DNA of 64,000 nt from Chryseobacterium glaciei (GTDB lineage: Bacteria > Bacteroidota > Bacteroidia > Flavobacteriales > Weeksellaceae): contig NZ_CP015199.1 of the NCBI RefSeq assembly GCF_001648155.1, positions 248,001 to 312,000 of the forward strand. Reading direction: 5' to 3'. A program made the translations under genes and the position numbers. The notes under the pieces are model-generated. The model saw only the letters and a list, made by a program, of their open reading frames with translations, was not told the origin of the DNA and did no database searches. How positions within the stretch are numbered: the first letter of the stretch is position 1; each line of letters begins with the position of its first letter. Below, one piece after another: positions 42,852-51,126 of this stretch.

Positions 42852-44369
42852 TTAATGGAAAAAATGTCTAACACCAGTAAACATCATCGGAATGCCATGC
42901 TCATTTGCTGCTTCGATGCTGTCTTGGTCTTTTACACTTCCTCCCGGCTGAATAATAGCTGTGATACCCTCCTGAGCGCAGAAATCTACAACGTCACGGA
43001 AAGGGAAAAAGGCATCAGAAGCTAATACTAGATCTCCTGTGAATTTTCCTTTAGCTCTTTCAATTGCCTGTTGGGTTGCCCAGATTCTGTTAACCTGTCC
43101 GCCACCGATTCCGAAAGCCTGGATTCCGTTAGAAACAACAATTGCGTTTGATTTAACGTATTTCACTACTCTCTGAGAGAAAAGCAACGCTTTCTTCTGC
43201 TCTTCTGTCGGCTGAGTTTCAGTAACCACTTTAATATCATCAGAAAAGATACTGTCGTTATCCTGAACTAATATTCCGCCATCAACCTTCACCCAAGTCT
43301 GCTTGTCAGAAACAGGGTTTACGATTTTTATAATTCTTAAATTTTTCTTCTTTCTTAAAATTTCCAAAGCATCTTCGTCAAAGCTAGGAGCCATAACGAT
43401 CTCAAGGAAAGTTTTGTTTAATTCTTCTGCTGTTGCAGCATCAACCTTGTAGTTGGTAGCAACAATTCCGCCAAAGATAGAAATAGGATCACACTCAAAA
43501 GTTTTTTGATAGGTCTCCAATGCTGAAGTTCCGATCGCAACTCCACAAGGGGTAGAATGCTTCACTGCGCAACAAGCCATTTCTTCTTTGAATTCATTTA
43601 CCACTTTCCAGCAAAGATCCATATCACGAAGGTTATTGAAAGACAATTCTTTACCTCCCAATTGTTCGAAATCTTTCATTGCTCCATTCTCGAAAGTAGA
43701 AACATAGTAAGCAGCCGTCTGATGTGGATTTTCACCATATCTCAAATCAGAAACTTTTTTGTAAGATGCACTTAGATAAGTAGGATAATCCTCTTCTAAA
43801 AGCATTCTTGAAATAGCCGCATCATAAGCAGAAGTAAGGTTGAATACTTTTCCTGCCAACTTTTTACGCGTTTCGATGTATGTGTCACCGTTTTGTTCCA
43901 TTTCAATTTTTACTGCTGCGTAATCTTCAACATCAGTAATTACTGTTACAGAATCAAAATTCTTAGCTGCTGAACGAAGCATTGACGGACCTCCGATATC
44001 TATAAACTCTACCTTTTCGTGTAATGAAATGTCTTTGTTAACATTTTCAAAGAAAGGATAAAGGTTTACGATCACCATGTCGATCAAATCAATCCCATGT
44101 TCCTGAACCGTCTTCATGTGTTCTTCATTTGAACGAACAGCCAACAAACCTCCGTGAACTTTCGGGTGTAAAGTTTTTACTCTACCATCCAACATTTCAG
44201 GGAAATTAGTAACCTCGTCAATCTGAATTGGATTTAAACCAGCATCTTTCAAATGTTTGAATGTCCCTCCTGTAGAAATCAATTCGTAATTCTGGGCTTC
44301 CAAAAACTGTGCAAATTCGATCAATCCGCCTTTGTCAGAAACACTGATTAAAACTCTCTTTTTACTCAT
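42852..44369 (-). CDS. purH: Bifunctional AICAR transformylase/IMP cyclohydrolase
   Basis: I start at the ATG at 44369 ([15 protein letters not shown]), where the MGS-like IMP cyclohydrolase domain begins; an ATG at 44390 would add seven residues. The N-terminal domain (about 1-195) closes the IMP ring. The C-terminal AICAR transformylase domain has the [11 protein letters not shown] motif with the catalytic Lys-His and ends with [18 protein letters not shown] and TGVRHFFH, the usual family end. It performs the last two steps to IMP. Confidence 0.97.
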   Translation of the reverse strand: MSKKRVLISVSDKGGLIEFAQFLEAQNYELISTGGTFKHLKDAGLNPIQIDEVTNFPEMLDGRVKTLHPKVHGGLLAVRSNEEHMKTVQEHGIDLIDMVIVNLYPFFENVNKDISLHEKVEFIDIGGPSMLRSAAKNFDSVTVITDVEDYAAVKIEMEQNGDTYIETRKKLAGKVFNLTSAYDAAISRMLLEEDYPTYLSASYKKVSDLRYGENPHQTAAYYVSTFENGAMKDFEQLGGKELSFNNLRDMDLCWKVVNEFKEEMACCAVKHSTPCGVAIGTSALETYQKTFECDPISIFGGIVATNYKVDAATAEELNKTFLEIVMAPSFDEDALEILRKKKNLRIIKIVNPVSDKQTWVKVDGGILVQDNDSIFSDDIKVVTETQPTEEQKKALLFSQRVVKYVKSNAIVVSNGIQAFGIGGGQVNRIWATQQAIERAKGKFTGDLVLASDAFFPFRDVVDFCAQEGITAIIQPGGSVKDQDSIEAANEHGIPMMFTGVRHFFH

Positions 44370-44786
44370 TTTACTTTCAATTTTTTTCATAGGATTTTAT
44401 CCTATGCTTGTTTAAACCATTCTTAATTATAATCTAATAGGATTTTATCCTATTCTGATCTAAATCGTCCCTTCGGGACTCTTTCGTGGTATCAAGAATT
44501 TTTACTTTTCAATTTACTTTTCACAGTTATTTCAAACTGTAAATCGGGTCTTTCACCTCCGATTTTACTTTATTTTACTTAGATTTTTTTGCTTTTTTTC
44601 GAAATATTTAAAATCTAAATGTGTTTTTTATGCTCTGTTTGTCATGCTGGAAGCATCTCAACTATGCTTAGATTCCTACGGAATGACAAACTGGATGTTC
44701 TTTTTTAACGCAAAGAGCGCTAAGTTTTTTTATTAATGCTGAATGTTTTTAAGTTCGCAAAGGCGTTTCACTCAGCAAAGGTTTAA
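44370..44786. other. Repeat-rich spacer between purN and purH
   Basis: No gene visible. CATAGGATTTTATCCTATG (44389-44407) and AATAGGATTTTATCCTATT (44446-44464) are two near-identical palindromes. CGTCCCTTCGGGACT follows, and a third repeat (GGAATGACAAA type) ends near 44690. At 44707-44782 there is one copy of the AACGCAAAGA...TTCGCAAAGGCGTTTCACTC family. Confidence 0.7.
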
Positions 44787-45350
44787 TTAGTTTCCTAATA
44801 CTTTATTGATCGCTATCGGGAAAATTTCATATTCAACTAAATGAACTTTTTCAGCGACCGTTTCGGGAGTATCATCTTCTGTTACTGCAAATGATTTTTG
44901 AAGAATGGCTTCTCCTTCATCAATTCCCGGAGTTACAAAATGTACCGTTGCTCCACTTTCTTTTTCTTTAGCTTCAATAACCGCATGGTGAACATGATGC
45001 CCCCACATTCCTTTCCCTCCGTATTTCGGAAGCAAAGCAGGATGGATATTGATTATTTTTCCGCTCCAGTTTTCACAAAATTCAGGTTTTAGAATGGATA
45101 AAAATCCTGCCAATACTATTAAATCTGTATTTTCAGGGATGATTTTACTCAATTCGCTGCTGAAGTTTTTTCCTCTTGGGATCAGAACGTTTTCTATGTT
45201 ATGATTTTGGGCTCTTTCCAGTCCGTAACATTCTCTGTCGGCAACAACTAAAGATACTTTTGCATTCTGGATTTCTCCATTATCAATGGTATCAATGATT
45301 CTCTGAAGATTGGATCCTGAACCTGAAACAAGTATAACTATGTTTTTCAT
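44787..45350 (-). CDS. purN: Phosphoribosylglycinamide formyltransferase
   Basis: The 187-aa enzyme transfers a formyl group from 10-formyl-THF to GAR. It has the N-terminal phosphate-binding VSGSGSNLQRII, the catalytic Asn/His region NIHPALLPKYGGKGM with HHAVI, and the catalytic Asp region VTPGIDEGEAI. Length is typical. It lies 152 bp downstream of purM and the gap holds a repeat. Confidence 0.96.
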   Translation of the reverse strand: MKNIVILVSGSGSNLQRIIDTIDNGEIQNAKVSLVVADRECYGLERAQNHNIENVLIPRGKNFSSELSKIIPENTDLIVLAGFLSILKPEFCENWSGKIINIHPALLPKYGGKGMWGHHVHHAVIEAKEKESGATVHFVTPGIDEGEAILQKSFAVTEDDTPETVAEKVHLVEYEIFPIAINKVLGN

Positions 45351-45359
45351 GTTTATTTT

Positions 45360-45500
45360 GTGAGCCTTGTCAAGGTTTCGAACCTTGACAGGCTTTCTAT
45401 ATTATTTACTAGCCCCGATTGCAGCGGCATCCTTTTTTGTTGCGGCCGGAGCGAAGCGGAGGCCGTAATAAAAAAGATATAGCGGAAAGCGGGATTAAGC
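45360..45500. repeat. Dispersed GC-rich repeat (TAGCCCCGAT...GCGGAAAGCGGGA family)
   Basis: It begins with a hairpin (CAAGGTTTCGAACCTTG at 45369-45385). Then CTAGCCCCGATTGCAGC, a GC-rich middle (GTTGCGGCCGGAGCGAAGC) and ATAGCGGAAAGCGGGATTAAGCTCC follow. The same head and tail occur at 48451-48557 and 58171-58280 around a different central hairpin. Confidence 0.72.
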
Positions 45501-45502
45501 TC

Positions 45503-46495
45503 CTAAAATTTTAAATCTATTTTTTCGCTTCCTTCTGTGATTTCTCCGATCTCGTAAGCATCGTCCAGAAGGTGTAATACTTTTTCTGCATGTTCCGGAT
45601 CAACCACTACGATCATTCCAACACCCATATTGAATGTTCCGAACATTTCTTCACGAGCTACACCACCTCTTTTTTCCAATTCCAACATAATACTTGGAAT
45701 CTGGATTTTAGAAGCATCAATAGTTGCACATAATCCATCACCGATAATTCTCGGAATGTTTTCGTACAATCCACCACCTGTAATGTGAGCAATACCGGCA
45801 ACCTGTACTTCCTCAATCACTTTGTGGATGTCTTTGTAATATAATCTAGTCGGAACTAAAAGTGTTTCGTATAAAGGTTTTCCTTCAAATTCTTCTTCAA
45901 AATTTGGGAATACATTTCTTACCAAAGAGAATCCGTTTGAGTGAAACCCTGAGCTTGGAAGAGCGATGATTTTGTCACCCGGTTTGATTTTAGAACCGTC
46001 GATAATCTGATCTTTTTCAACAATTCCTACACAGAATCCTGCAACATCATAATCTCCCGGCTTATACATTCCAGGCATTTCAGCAGTTTCACCACCGATC
46101 AATGCACAGTTGTTGTCTTTACAAGCTGCCACCATTCCTAAAACGATCTCAGCAGCAATTTCAGAATCTAATTTTCCGCAAGCCAAATAATCTAAAAAGA
46201 ACAATGGTTTTGCACCGTGACAAAGGATATCATTTGCACACATTGCAAAACAATCTACCCCGATAGAATCGTATTTTTTAGAATCTAAAGCTACTTTCAG
46301 CTTCGTTCCTACTCCATCCGTTCCTGAAACCAAAACAGGATTTTTGTATCCTCCGATTTCATAGAAAGCCCCAAAACTCCCCAAATGATTCAATACATTT
46401 GAATTGTGGGTTTCACCAACCGCTTTTTTGATCTTGTCAACGGTTTTGTATCCTTCCTCTTTGTCTACTCCTGCTGATTTGTACGTGTTGCTCAT
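45503..46495 (-). CDS. purM: Phosphoribosylformylglycinamidine cyclo-ligase
   Basis: The 330-aa AIR synthetase closes the imidazole ring in purine synthesis. It has the family's GTDGVGTKLKVAL, GVDCFAMCANDILCHGAKPLFFLDYLA and GGETAEMPGMY motifs and AIR-synthase-related C-terminal HITGGGLYENIPRI. It is the first gene of the purine cluster and follows a leader with a small ORF and an attenuator-like hairpin (46541-46659). Confidence 0.97.
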   Translation of the reverse strand: MSNTYKSAGVDKEEGYKTVDKIKKAVGETHNSNVLNHLGSFGAFYEIGGYKNPVLVSGTDGVGTKLKVALDSKKYDSIGVDCFAMCANDILCHGAKPLFFLDYLACGKLDSEIAAEIVLGMVAACKDNNCALIGGETAEMPGMYKPGDYDVAGFCVGIVEKDQIIDGSKIKPGDKIIALPSSGFHSNGFSLVRNVFPNFEEEFEGKPLYETLLVPTRLYYKDIHKVIEEVQVAGIAHITGGGLYENIPRIIGDGLCATIDASKIQIPSIMLELEKRGGVAREEMFGTFNMGVGMIVVVDPEHAEKVLHLLDDAYEIGEITEGSEKIDLKF

Positions 46496-46540
46496 GTCTA
46501 CTTTTAAAAATTTATTTCAAACTTTTTATATCAATTTTAG

Positions 46541-46577
46541 AAAATAAAAAAGCCGACAATCTTGGTAGATTATCGGC
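46541..46577 (-). terminator. Attenuator-like terminator in the purM leader
   Basis: On the minus strand, GCCGATAATC pairs with GATTGTCGGC (one G-U) around TACCAA, followed by TTTTTTATTTT. It lies 46 bases before the purM start and 8 bases after the stop of a 24-codon ORF, inside the transcript expected from the promoter at 46674-46703. Confidence 0.75.
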
Positions 46578-46584
46578 CGTTATT

Positions 46585-46659
46585 TTATCTCAGAATTTCA
46601 GTGCCCACAGTTTTTCCTTTTATGGAGAAACATTCTTTGAAAGTGGACTGAATTTTCAT
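46585..46659 (-). CDS. 24-codon leader ORF upstream of purM
   Basis: The minus-strand ORF begins MKIQSTFKECF and ends TVGTEILR, with TAA directly before the terminator hairpin. It lies within the expected 5' leader, about 10-15 bases after the promoter's start site. The position and size fit a leader peptide of an attenuator, but the sequence has no codon run that would name an effector. It may instead be a small conserved protein or chance. Confidence 0.45.
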   Translation of the reverse strand: MKIQSTFKECFSIKGKTVGTEILR

Positions 46660-46673
46660 CTTTTTTCTTTTTG

Positions 46674-46703
46674 CAAAGATATTAATTTTAAATTAATATT
46701 CAA
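46674..46703 (-). promoter_or_regulatory. Promoter for the purM leader
   Basis: On the minus strand TTG (46703-46701), a 19-base spacer, then TATCTTTG (46681-46674) match the Bacteroidota -33/-7 consensus. The -33 box lies directly beside the stop codon of the upstream flavin reductase gene. Confidence 0.65.
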
Positions 46704-46705
46704 CC

Positions 46706-47257
46706 CTATTTTTCAAGGATCGATTCAATAGCCGAAATCTTCTGAATTTTTTCTCTTAACTCACTGTCTTTTTCTTCATTAGAAATCTTTTGAGCCGATT
46801 TGTCAAAATTATCATTAAAGAAAGGAAGTGTGAAAGTATCAACGATATTTCCTCCATGTGACGGAAAACGTTTTTCTGCTGCTTCCAAAACACCTAATCC
46901 TCCTCTTCCTCCAGGAGCTGTAGCCATCAACAACATTGGAACTTCATTCCAAACTGTTCTTGGTTTGATTCTTGAAGTCCAGTCGAACACATTTTTAAAT
47001 GCTGTAGAATACGTTCCGTTATGCTCAGAAAGAGCAATCAAAAGAACATCTGCGTTATCAATTTTTGATGCGAAATCTTGCGCTTGCTGAGGAATTCCGC
47101 TTTCTACTTCTCTTTGATGTTTGTAAATTGGCATTTCAAAATCGTTCATGTCAACGATTTCCACTTCTGCGTTTTCGAATAATGTTGTGGCATACGTTAC
47201 CAATTGTCTATTGATTGATGCATCAGAATTACTTCCTACTACTGCTAAAATTTTCAT
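46706..47257 (-). CDS. NAD(P)H-dependent FMN reductase family protein
   Basis: I start at the ATG at 47257 (MKILAVVGSNSDASINR), giving 183 aa and the usual flavodoxin-like start; the longer frame to 47356 adds a Lys/Arg-rich stretch unlike the family. GSNSxxSxNR is the FMN phosphate-binding loop, LSEHNGTYSTAFKNVFDW is the family's second flavin loop, and APGGRGGLG follows. It is a cytoplasmic flavoenzyme that reduces quinones, FMN or similar electron acceptors. It is upstream of, and unrelated to, the purine genes. Confidence 0.88.
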   Translation of the reverse strand: MKILAVVGSNSDASINRQLVTYATTLFENAEVEIVDMNDFEMPIYKHQREVESGIPQQAQDFASKIDNADVLLIALSEHNGTYSTAFKNVFDWTSRIKPRTVWNEVPMLLMATAPGGRGGLGVLEAAEKRFPSHGGNIVDTFTLPFFNDNFDKSAQKISNEEKDSELREKIQKISAIESILEK

Positions 47258-47284
47258 TATATTTTTTCTGTTTAAAGTATTTTT

Positions 47285-47375
47285 ATTTTTTAAAACGCAA
47301 AGATCGCAAAGAATTTTGACAATTCGCGTATTTTTAAGTTCGCAAGGGCGTTTCATTCAGCTAAGGGTACATGCT
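47285..47375. repeat. AACGCAAAGA...GCAAGGGCGTTTCA repeat, copy 2
   Basis: AACGCAAAGATCGCAAAGAA at 47294 and TTCGCAAGGGCGTTTCATTC at 47339. Other copies are at 44707-44782, 48218-48297 and 56869-56944. Confidence 0.75.
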
Positions 47376-47393
47376 TTTATTTATCCCTAAATT

Positions 47394-48122
47394 TTATTTT
47401 AAATAAGACGGTAATTCCATCGGAACTTCCATTAAAAGGATTTCCGAATCATCTATCGCTTCAATATTGAAACTTTGAGTATCCCAGATTCCTAATCCGT
47501 CTCTTTCATTTAAAATTCTGTCACCAACTTTTGCACTTCCTTTTAATACAAAGGCATAAACGCCATTTCCTTTTTTGTTAAGTGTGTAATTTTTGCCGTT
47601 TCCCTGAGTGAAATTGGCTAAATTAAACCATGCATCCTGATGAATCCAAACGCCATCATCGTTTTTGTTTGGAGATAAAATCTGTTGGAAACCATTTACT
47701 TTTTCGCCTTCTTTGATACTTTTCTGGTCGTATCTCGGTTCAACATTTTCTTCTTTTGGGAAAACCCAGATCTGTAAGAATTTTACGGCTTCATCTTTAT
47801 TTTTGTTATATTCGCTGTGCATTACACCTGTTCCTGCGCTCATTACCTGAATTTCGCCTTTTTTGATAACGGCAGTCGTTCCCATCGAATCTTTATGTTC
47901 TAAATCGCCTTCCAAAGGAATGGAAATGATTTCCATGTTTTTGTGGGGATGCGTTCCGAAGCCCATTCCCTGAGAAACGGTGTCGTCATTCAATACTCTC
48001 AACACTCCGAAATGTGATCTTTCTGTATTTTGATAGTTCGCAAAACTGAATGTATGGTAAGAATTTAACCAACCATGATCTGCGTGACCTCTTGTATCTG
48101 CTTTATGGTATACTGTTTTCAT
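47394..48122 (-). CDS. Pirin-family protein (YhhW-like quercetinase type)
   Basis: The 242-aa bicupin starts VYHKADTRGHADHGWLNSYHTFSF and has the metal-binding GFGTHPHKNMEIIS (two His and a Glu) and GTGVMHSEYN (His) of pirins. The second cupin is shorter. YhhW-type members oxidise flavonols such as quercetin in vitro; the physiological substrate is unknown. Length matches the family. Confidence 0.93.
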   Translation of the reverse strand: MKTVYHKADTRGHADHGWLNSYHTFSFANYQNTERSHFGVLRVLNDDTVSQGMGFGTHPHKNMEIISIPLEGDLEHKDSMGTTAVIKKGEIQVMSAGTGVMHSEYNKNKDEAVKFLQIWVFPKEENVEPRYDQKSIKEGEKVNGFQQILSPNKNDDGVWIHQDAWFNLANFTQGNGKNYTLNKKGNGVYAFVLKGSAKVGDRILNERDGLGIWDTQSFNIEAIDDSEILLMEVPMELPSYLK

Positions 48123-48209
48123 ATTGTGATTATTTATGGTACAAATTTACGGTGTGCAGACTGGGAAAATGTTGACGTAGGATAAGAAAGGTGAAGAGAA
48201 CTTTTAAAT

Positions 48210-48562
48210 GCCTTTTTTTAAACGCAAAGAACACAAAGAATTTTTATTAATATTGAGAATATTTTTCGTTCGCAAAGGCGTTTCACTCAGCAAAGGTTGT
48301 GCGTTGTATTTCATTCAGAGCGAAACGAAGTGGAGTGTGGAATCTAAACTTATTTTGTAAAGTTGATTTTATAATAATGATTGTTGAGATTCCTGCGAAT
48401 GAAAAAATGGTTGTTATCGTGTATTATTAAAAGGACGACAAATACCGTAGCCCCGATCGCAGCATTTGTTTGAGCTCATTTTGTAGGTTTCGGCGGCGGC
48501 TTTGCCGCCGCCGAAACCTACAAAATAGCGAGTGCGGAGAGCGGGAAATAGCTCCCGAAAAA
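48210..48562. repeat. Repeat cluster downstream of the hxlR-type gene
   Basis: Three families stand side by side: AACGCAAAGAACACAAAG...TTCGCAAAGGCGTTTCACTC (48218-48297), ATTCAGAGCGAAACGAAG...GATTCCTGCGAATGAAA (48311-48405), and TAGCCCCGATCGCAGCATTT...GCGAGTGCGGAGAGCGGGAA (48451-48557). The last has the hairpin GGCGGCGGCTTTGCCGCCGCC at its centre. No gene in the stretch. Confidence 0.75.
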
Positions 48563-48596
48563 TAAATAATAAGTAATTGGTAATGATTAATATTTC

Positions 48597-48968
48597 CTAT
48601 TCGCTTTTCTCGGCTTCCGTTGGGCTTCCGAAAATATGTTTGCGGTGATTTTCGCCCCAATCTTTTAGAGATTCTACGACGGGGTGCAATGTTTTGGTGT
48701 GGGCTGTAGGAAAATATTCGATGCTTACAGGATAGGTATCTTTTACCACTCTCTCTACCAAGCCGTTTTGTTCGAGTTCCTTTAATTCTTTGGCTAAAAC
48801 TTTGGAAGTTAACTTCGGAATACTTCTTTCTATTTCTGTAAAACGTTTATTTCCTGCATTTAATGAAATGATAATCTGTAATTTCCATTTTCCATTGATA
48901 ACGTCTAATGTATCACGAACAGGCTTCAATGCCTGCATACAGTCTTTATGATTGTGTTGTTTTTCCAT
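48597..48968 (-). CDS. HxlR-family transcriptional regulator
   Basis: The 123-aa winged-helix protein has the HxlR signature: a conserved N-terminal Cys (HKDCMQ), VINGKWKLQIIISL, RFTEIERSIPKLTSKVLAKELKELEQNGLVER and EYFPTAHTKTL. Members of this family often sense electrophiles or oxidants through that Cys. It is divergent from an azoreductase gene 94 bp away, the usual arrangement for a local regulator, and probably controls it. Confidence 0.92.
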   Translation of the reverse strand: MEKQHNHKDCMQALKPVRDTLDVINGKWKLQIIISLNAGNKRFTEIERSIPKLTSKVLAKELKELEQNGLVERVVKDTYPVSIEYFPTAHTKTLHPVVESLKDWGENHRKHIFGSPTEAEKSE

Positions 48969-48998
48969 TTTTTTTCACTTTCCTTTAGGTAACTACTA

Positions 48999-49029
48999 TA
49001 CTTTAGAAAGTAAATTTACAATAATTTTG
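48999..49029 (+). promoter_or_regulatory. azoR promoter with palindromic operator candidate
   Basis: TACTTTAGAAAGTA (48999-49012; 6-bp arms) precedes TAATTTTG (49022-49029), a match to the -7 box TAnnTTTG. The palindrome is at the -33 position, where HxlR-type regulators usually bind. Confidence 0.55.
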
Positions 49030-49062
49030 TCAGTATCAAAAACAAAAAAAAGTTAAAACAAA

Positions 49063-49662
49063 ATGGCAAACATTTTAAATATCCAAACCAGTATCAGCGG
49101 AGAAAACTCTATAAGCAACAAACTTTCTCAAGCTGTTATCAATCAATTGTTAGAGAAAAATCCTGGCAGCAAAGTTGTTACGCGTGATTTGGCTGCGAGC
49201 CCTATTCCACATTTGGAAATTCATCATTTTAGCGCTTCAAGAGTTCCGGACGAAGAAAAAAGTGAGGAAGAAAAAGAAGCAGGAAAATATTCGGAAGAAT
49301 CATTGAAGCAAATTCAGGAAGCTGATATTATTGTGATTGGTGTTCCTTTTTATAACTTCACTTTTCCATCAACGTTAAAATCGTGGATCGACAGTATTGC
49401 GGTTGGCGGAAAAACATTTTCTTATGCTGACGGAACTCCAAAAGGTCTTATTCATGGCAAAAAATTATATTTAAATTTTGCAATAGGCGGAGTTTATGAA
49501 AACGGATTGATCGAAAACATGGAGCATTATTTAAAAACTTTATTCGCCTTCATCGGGATTACTGATGTGGAAGTTTTCCAATCTCAGGGACTAATGGTTC
49601 CTCAATTAAAAGATGAAAATTTAGCAAAAACGGTGGCGCAAATTGAAACAGCTTTGTCGTAG
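49063..49662 (+). CDS. azoR: FMN-dependent NADH-azoreductase
   Basis: The 199-aa flavodoxin-like enzyme has the FMN phosphate loop (SGENSISNKLS), the family motifs ADIIVIGVPFYNFTFPSTLKSWIDSI and VGGKTFSYADGTPKGL, and ends with FAFIGITDVEVF. AzoR reduces quinones and azo compounds with NADH, and protects against electrophiles. Its divergent HxlR-type neighbour supports that stress role. Confidence 0.93.
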   Translation: MANILNIQTSISGENSISNKLSQAVINQLLEKNPGSKVVTRDLAASPIPHLEIHHFSASRVPDEEKSEEEKEAGKYSEESLKQIQEADIIVIGVPFYNFTFPSTLKSWIDSIAVGGKTFSYADGTPKGLIHGKKLYLNFAIGGVYENGLIENMEHYLKTLFAFIGITDVEVFQSQGLMVPQLKDENLAKTVAQIETALS

Positions 49663-49669
49663 ATAAATG

Positions 49670-49716
49670 AATTGTCAATAGTGAATTATAATAACTATTG
49701 ACAATTTTATTTTTTA
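49670..49716 (+). terminator. Terminator of azoR
   Basis: AATTGTCAATAGT (49670-49682) pairs perfectly with ACTATTGACAATT (49694-49706), followed by TTATTTTTTAT. Confidence 0.85.
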
Positions 49717-49959
49717 TCTGTCCTTTTGTCTTGAAACAAACGGACCAAAAGTTCAAGACTGGAATATTCCGCTAAAAATAATTTCTGTTCACTAAAAATT
49801 CTAAAACTTGCGCGAATTTAATATTCGTTTTTCGATTCAGAATTTGTGTCGCGCTTCAAACAGTAGAATTTTCTTAACGTTCTCAGAACTTATTTTCTTA
49901 ACGCTACAACTTCCTAGGTCGTTAAAAAATAACGCTATATCTTTGAATTTAGAGAATAT
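49717..49959. other. Intergenic spacer without recognised features
   Basis: Includes two TTCTTAACG direct repeats (about 49871 and 49893) and TTTAATATTCG-type palindromic bits, but no coherent element or gene. Confidence 0.35.
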
Positions 49960-51126
49960 TTAGAAGGCTTCTTTTATTTTAGAATTTCGTTTTAAATAGA
50001 AAAGCAAAACGCAAATAACAACCATACAAACGATTAAAAAATGAAAAATAATATTGGTTTGATTAGAAAAATTTCCTAAAACATTGGTGATAATTCCCGT
50101 TCCGATTTGGTTTGCTGCCATTAAAAATCCGGATACCAAAACGGACAATGTCGGAAATTCCACCGTTCCCCAACCGATAGATCCCGGAAATATACTTCCC
50201 ATGAAAAATCCGATCAAGAACATCATTAATACAACAATATTTACGTTTGGAAATAGTATTAATAATAAAAGTAATCCCGCGACAATCAAAGGAGAGAACA
50301 AAAATACGTAAGACAAATCATTATTTTTTGAGAAAATCCCGAAAAGCAGACGGTTTAAAGCTATTCCACCCCAGAATAATGATAATCCCAAGCTCGCTTT
50401 GTTATTATCCAATCCTTGATTTTTGAGAATTATCGCACCAAAACTCCCGAAAGTCCCTTCAATAAAGCCATACAAAACGATTGCGATAAAGAAAATCCAC
50501 AATTTTGAAGGAATTTTAAAATGCTTTGGAAGTTCGAAAAATGTTCCTTTTTCCAGTTTTAAAAATAAAAAAAGGACGAAAATTATTAAAACTAAAACAA
50601 AGATACCTGCCGGAACGTACATCCAGTTTTTCACATTTCCAATTAAATTCATCATCATTGGAGAAGTCGAAGTTCCCAATCCGACCAAAAACTGCAATAT
50701 TAAAATTGCGGAAGATTTATTTTTTTCAAATAAGCTTGCTGCTAAAGGATTCAAAGTCGTAATCGAAAGTCCAAAACCTGAGCCTGTGAACGCTACCAAA
50801 ATCATTAATACAGGAAAAAGCAAAGATTTATCATTCATGAAAAACTGGAGCATCCACAAAATTCCTGTTGAAGTAATCATTAATAATAATCCGGCTACCA
50901 AAACGATTTTCGGACCGAATTTATTCACCAAAAACGGCGCTCCCAAACATGAAATGATAATACAAATCACCTGCGGAATAAATAAATTCCCAAACTGCGA
51001 TGATGAAAGTCCAAAAAGTGAAGCATCCGTAAAAGCCGTTCCTAGAGCCGGAAACACGACAAAATTAACTCCCGTAAAAAAAGCCAATAAAAAGATGATA
51101 ACGATTTGGGCTATTCTGAAATTCAT
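49960..51126 (-). CDS. MFS transporter
   Basis: 388 aa with 12 hydrophobic segments and the FGPKIVLVAGLLLM motif A-like loop after TM2. It overlaps the upstream GMC oxidoreductase stop by ATGA, so the two are translationally coupled and may handle the same compound. The substrate is not predictable from sequence. Confidence 0.85.
   Translation of the reverse strand: MNFRIAQIVIIFLLAFFTGVNFVVFPALGTAFTDASLFGLSSSQFGNLFIPQVICIIISCLGAPFLVNKFGPKIVLVAGLLLMITSTGILWMLQFFMNDKSLLFPVLMILVAFTGSGFGLSITTLNPLAASLFEKNKSSAILILQFLVGLGTSTSPMMMNLIGNVKNWMYVPAGIFVLVLIIFVLFLFLKLEKGTFFELPKHFKIPSKLWIFFIAIVLYGFIEGTFGSFGAIILKNQGLDNNKASLGLSLFWGGIALNRLLFGIFSKNNDLSYVFLFSPLIVAGLLLLLILFPNVNIVVLMMFLIGFFMGSIFPGSIGWGTVEFPTLSVLVSGFLMAANQIGTGIITNVLGNFSNQTNIIFHFLIVCMVVICVLLFYLKRNSKIKEAF

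Noticed and set aside
46495..46670. A purine or ZTP riboswitch in the purM leader
   Set aside because: I could not find the conserved core of either class; only the leader ORF and terminator are supported.
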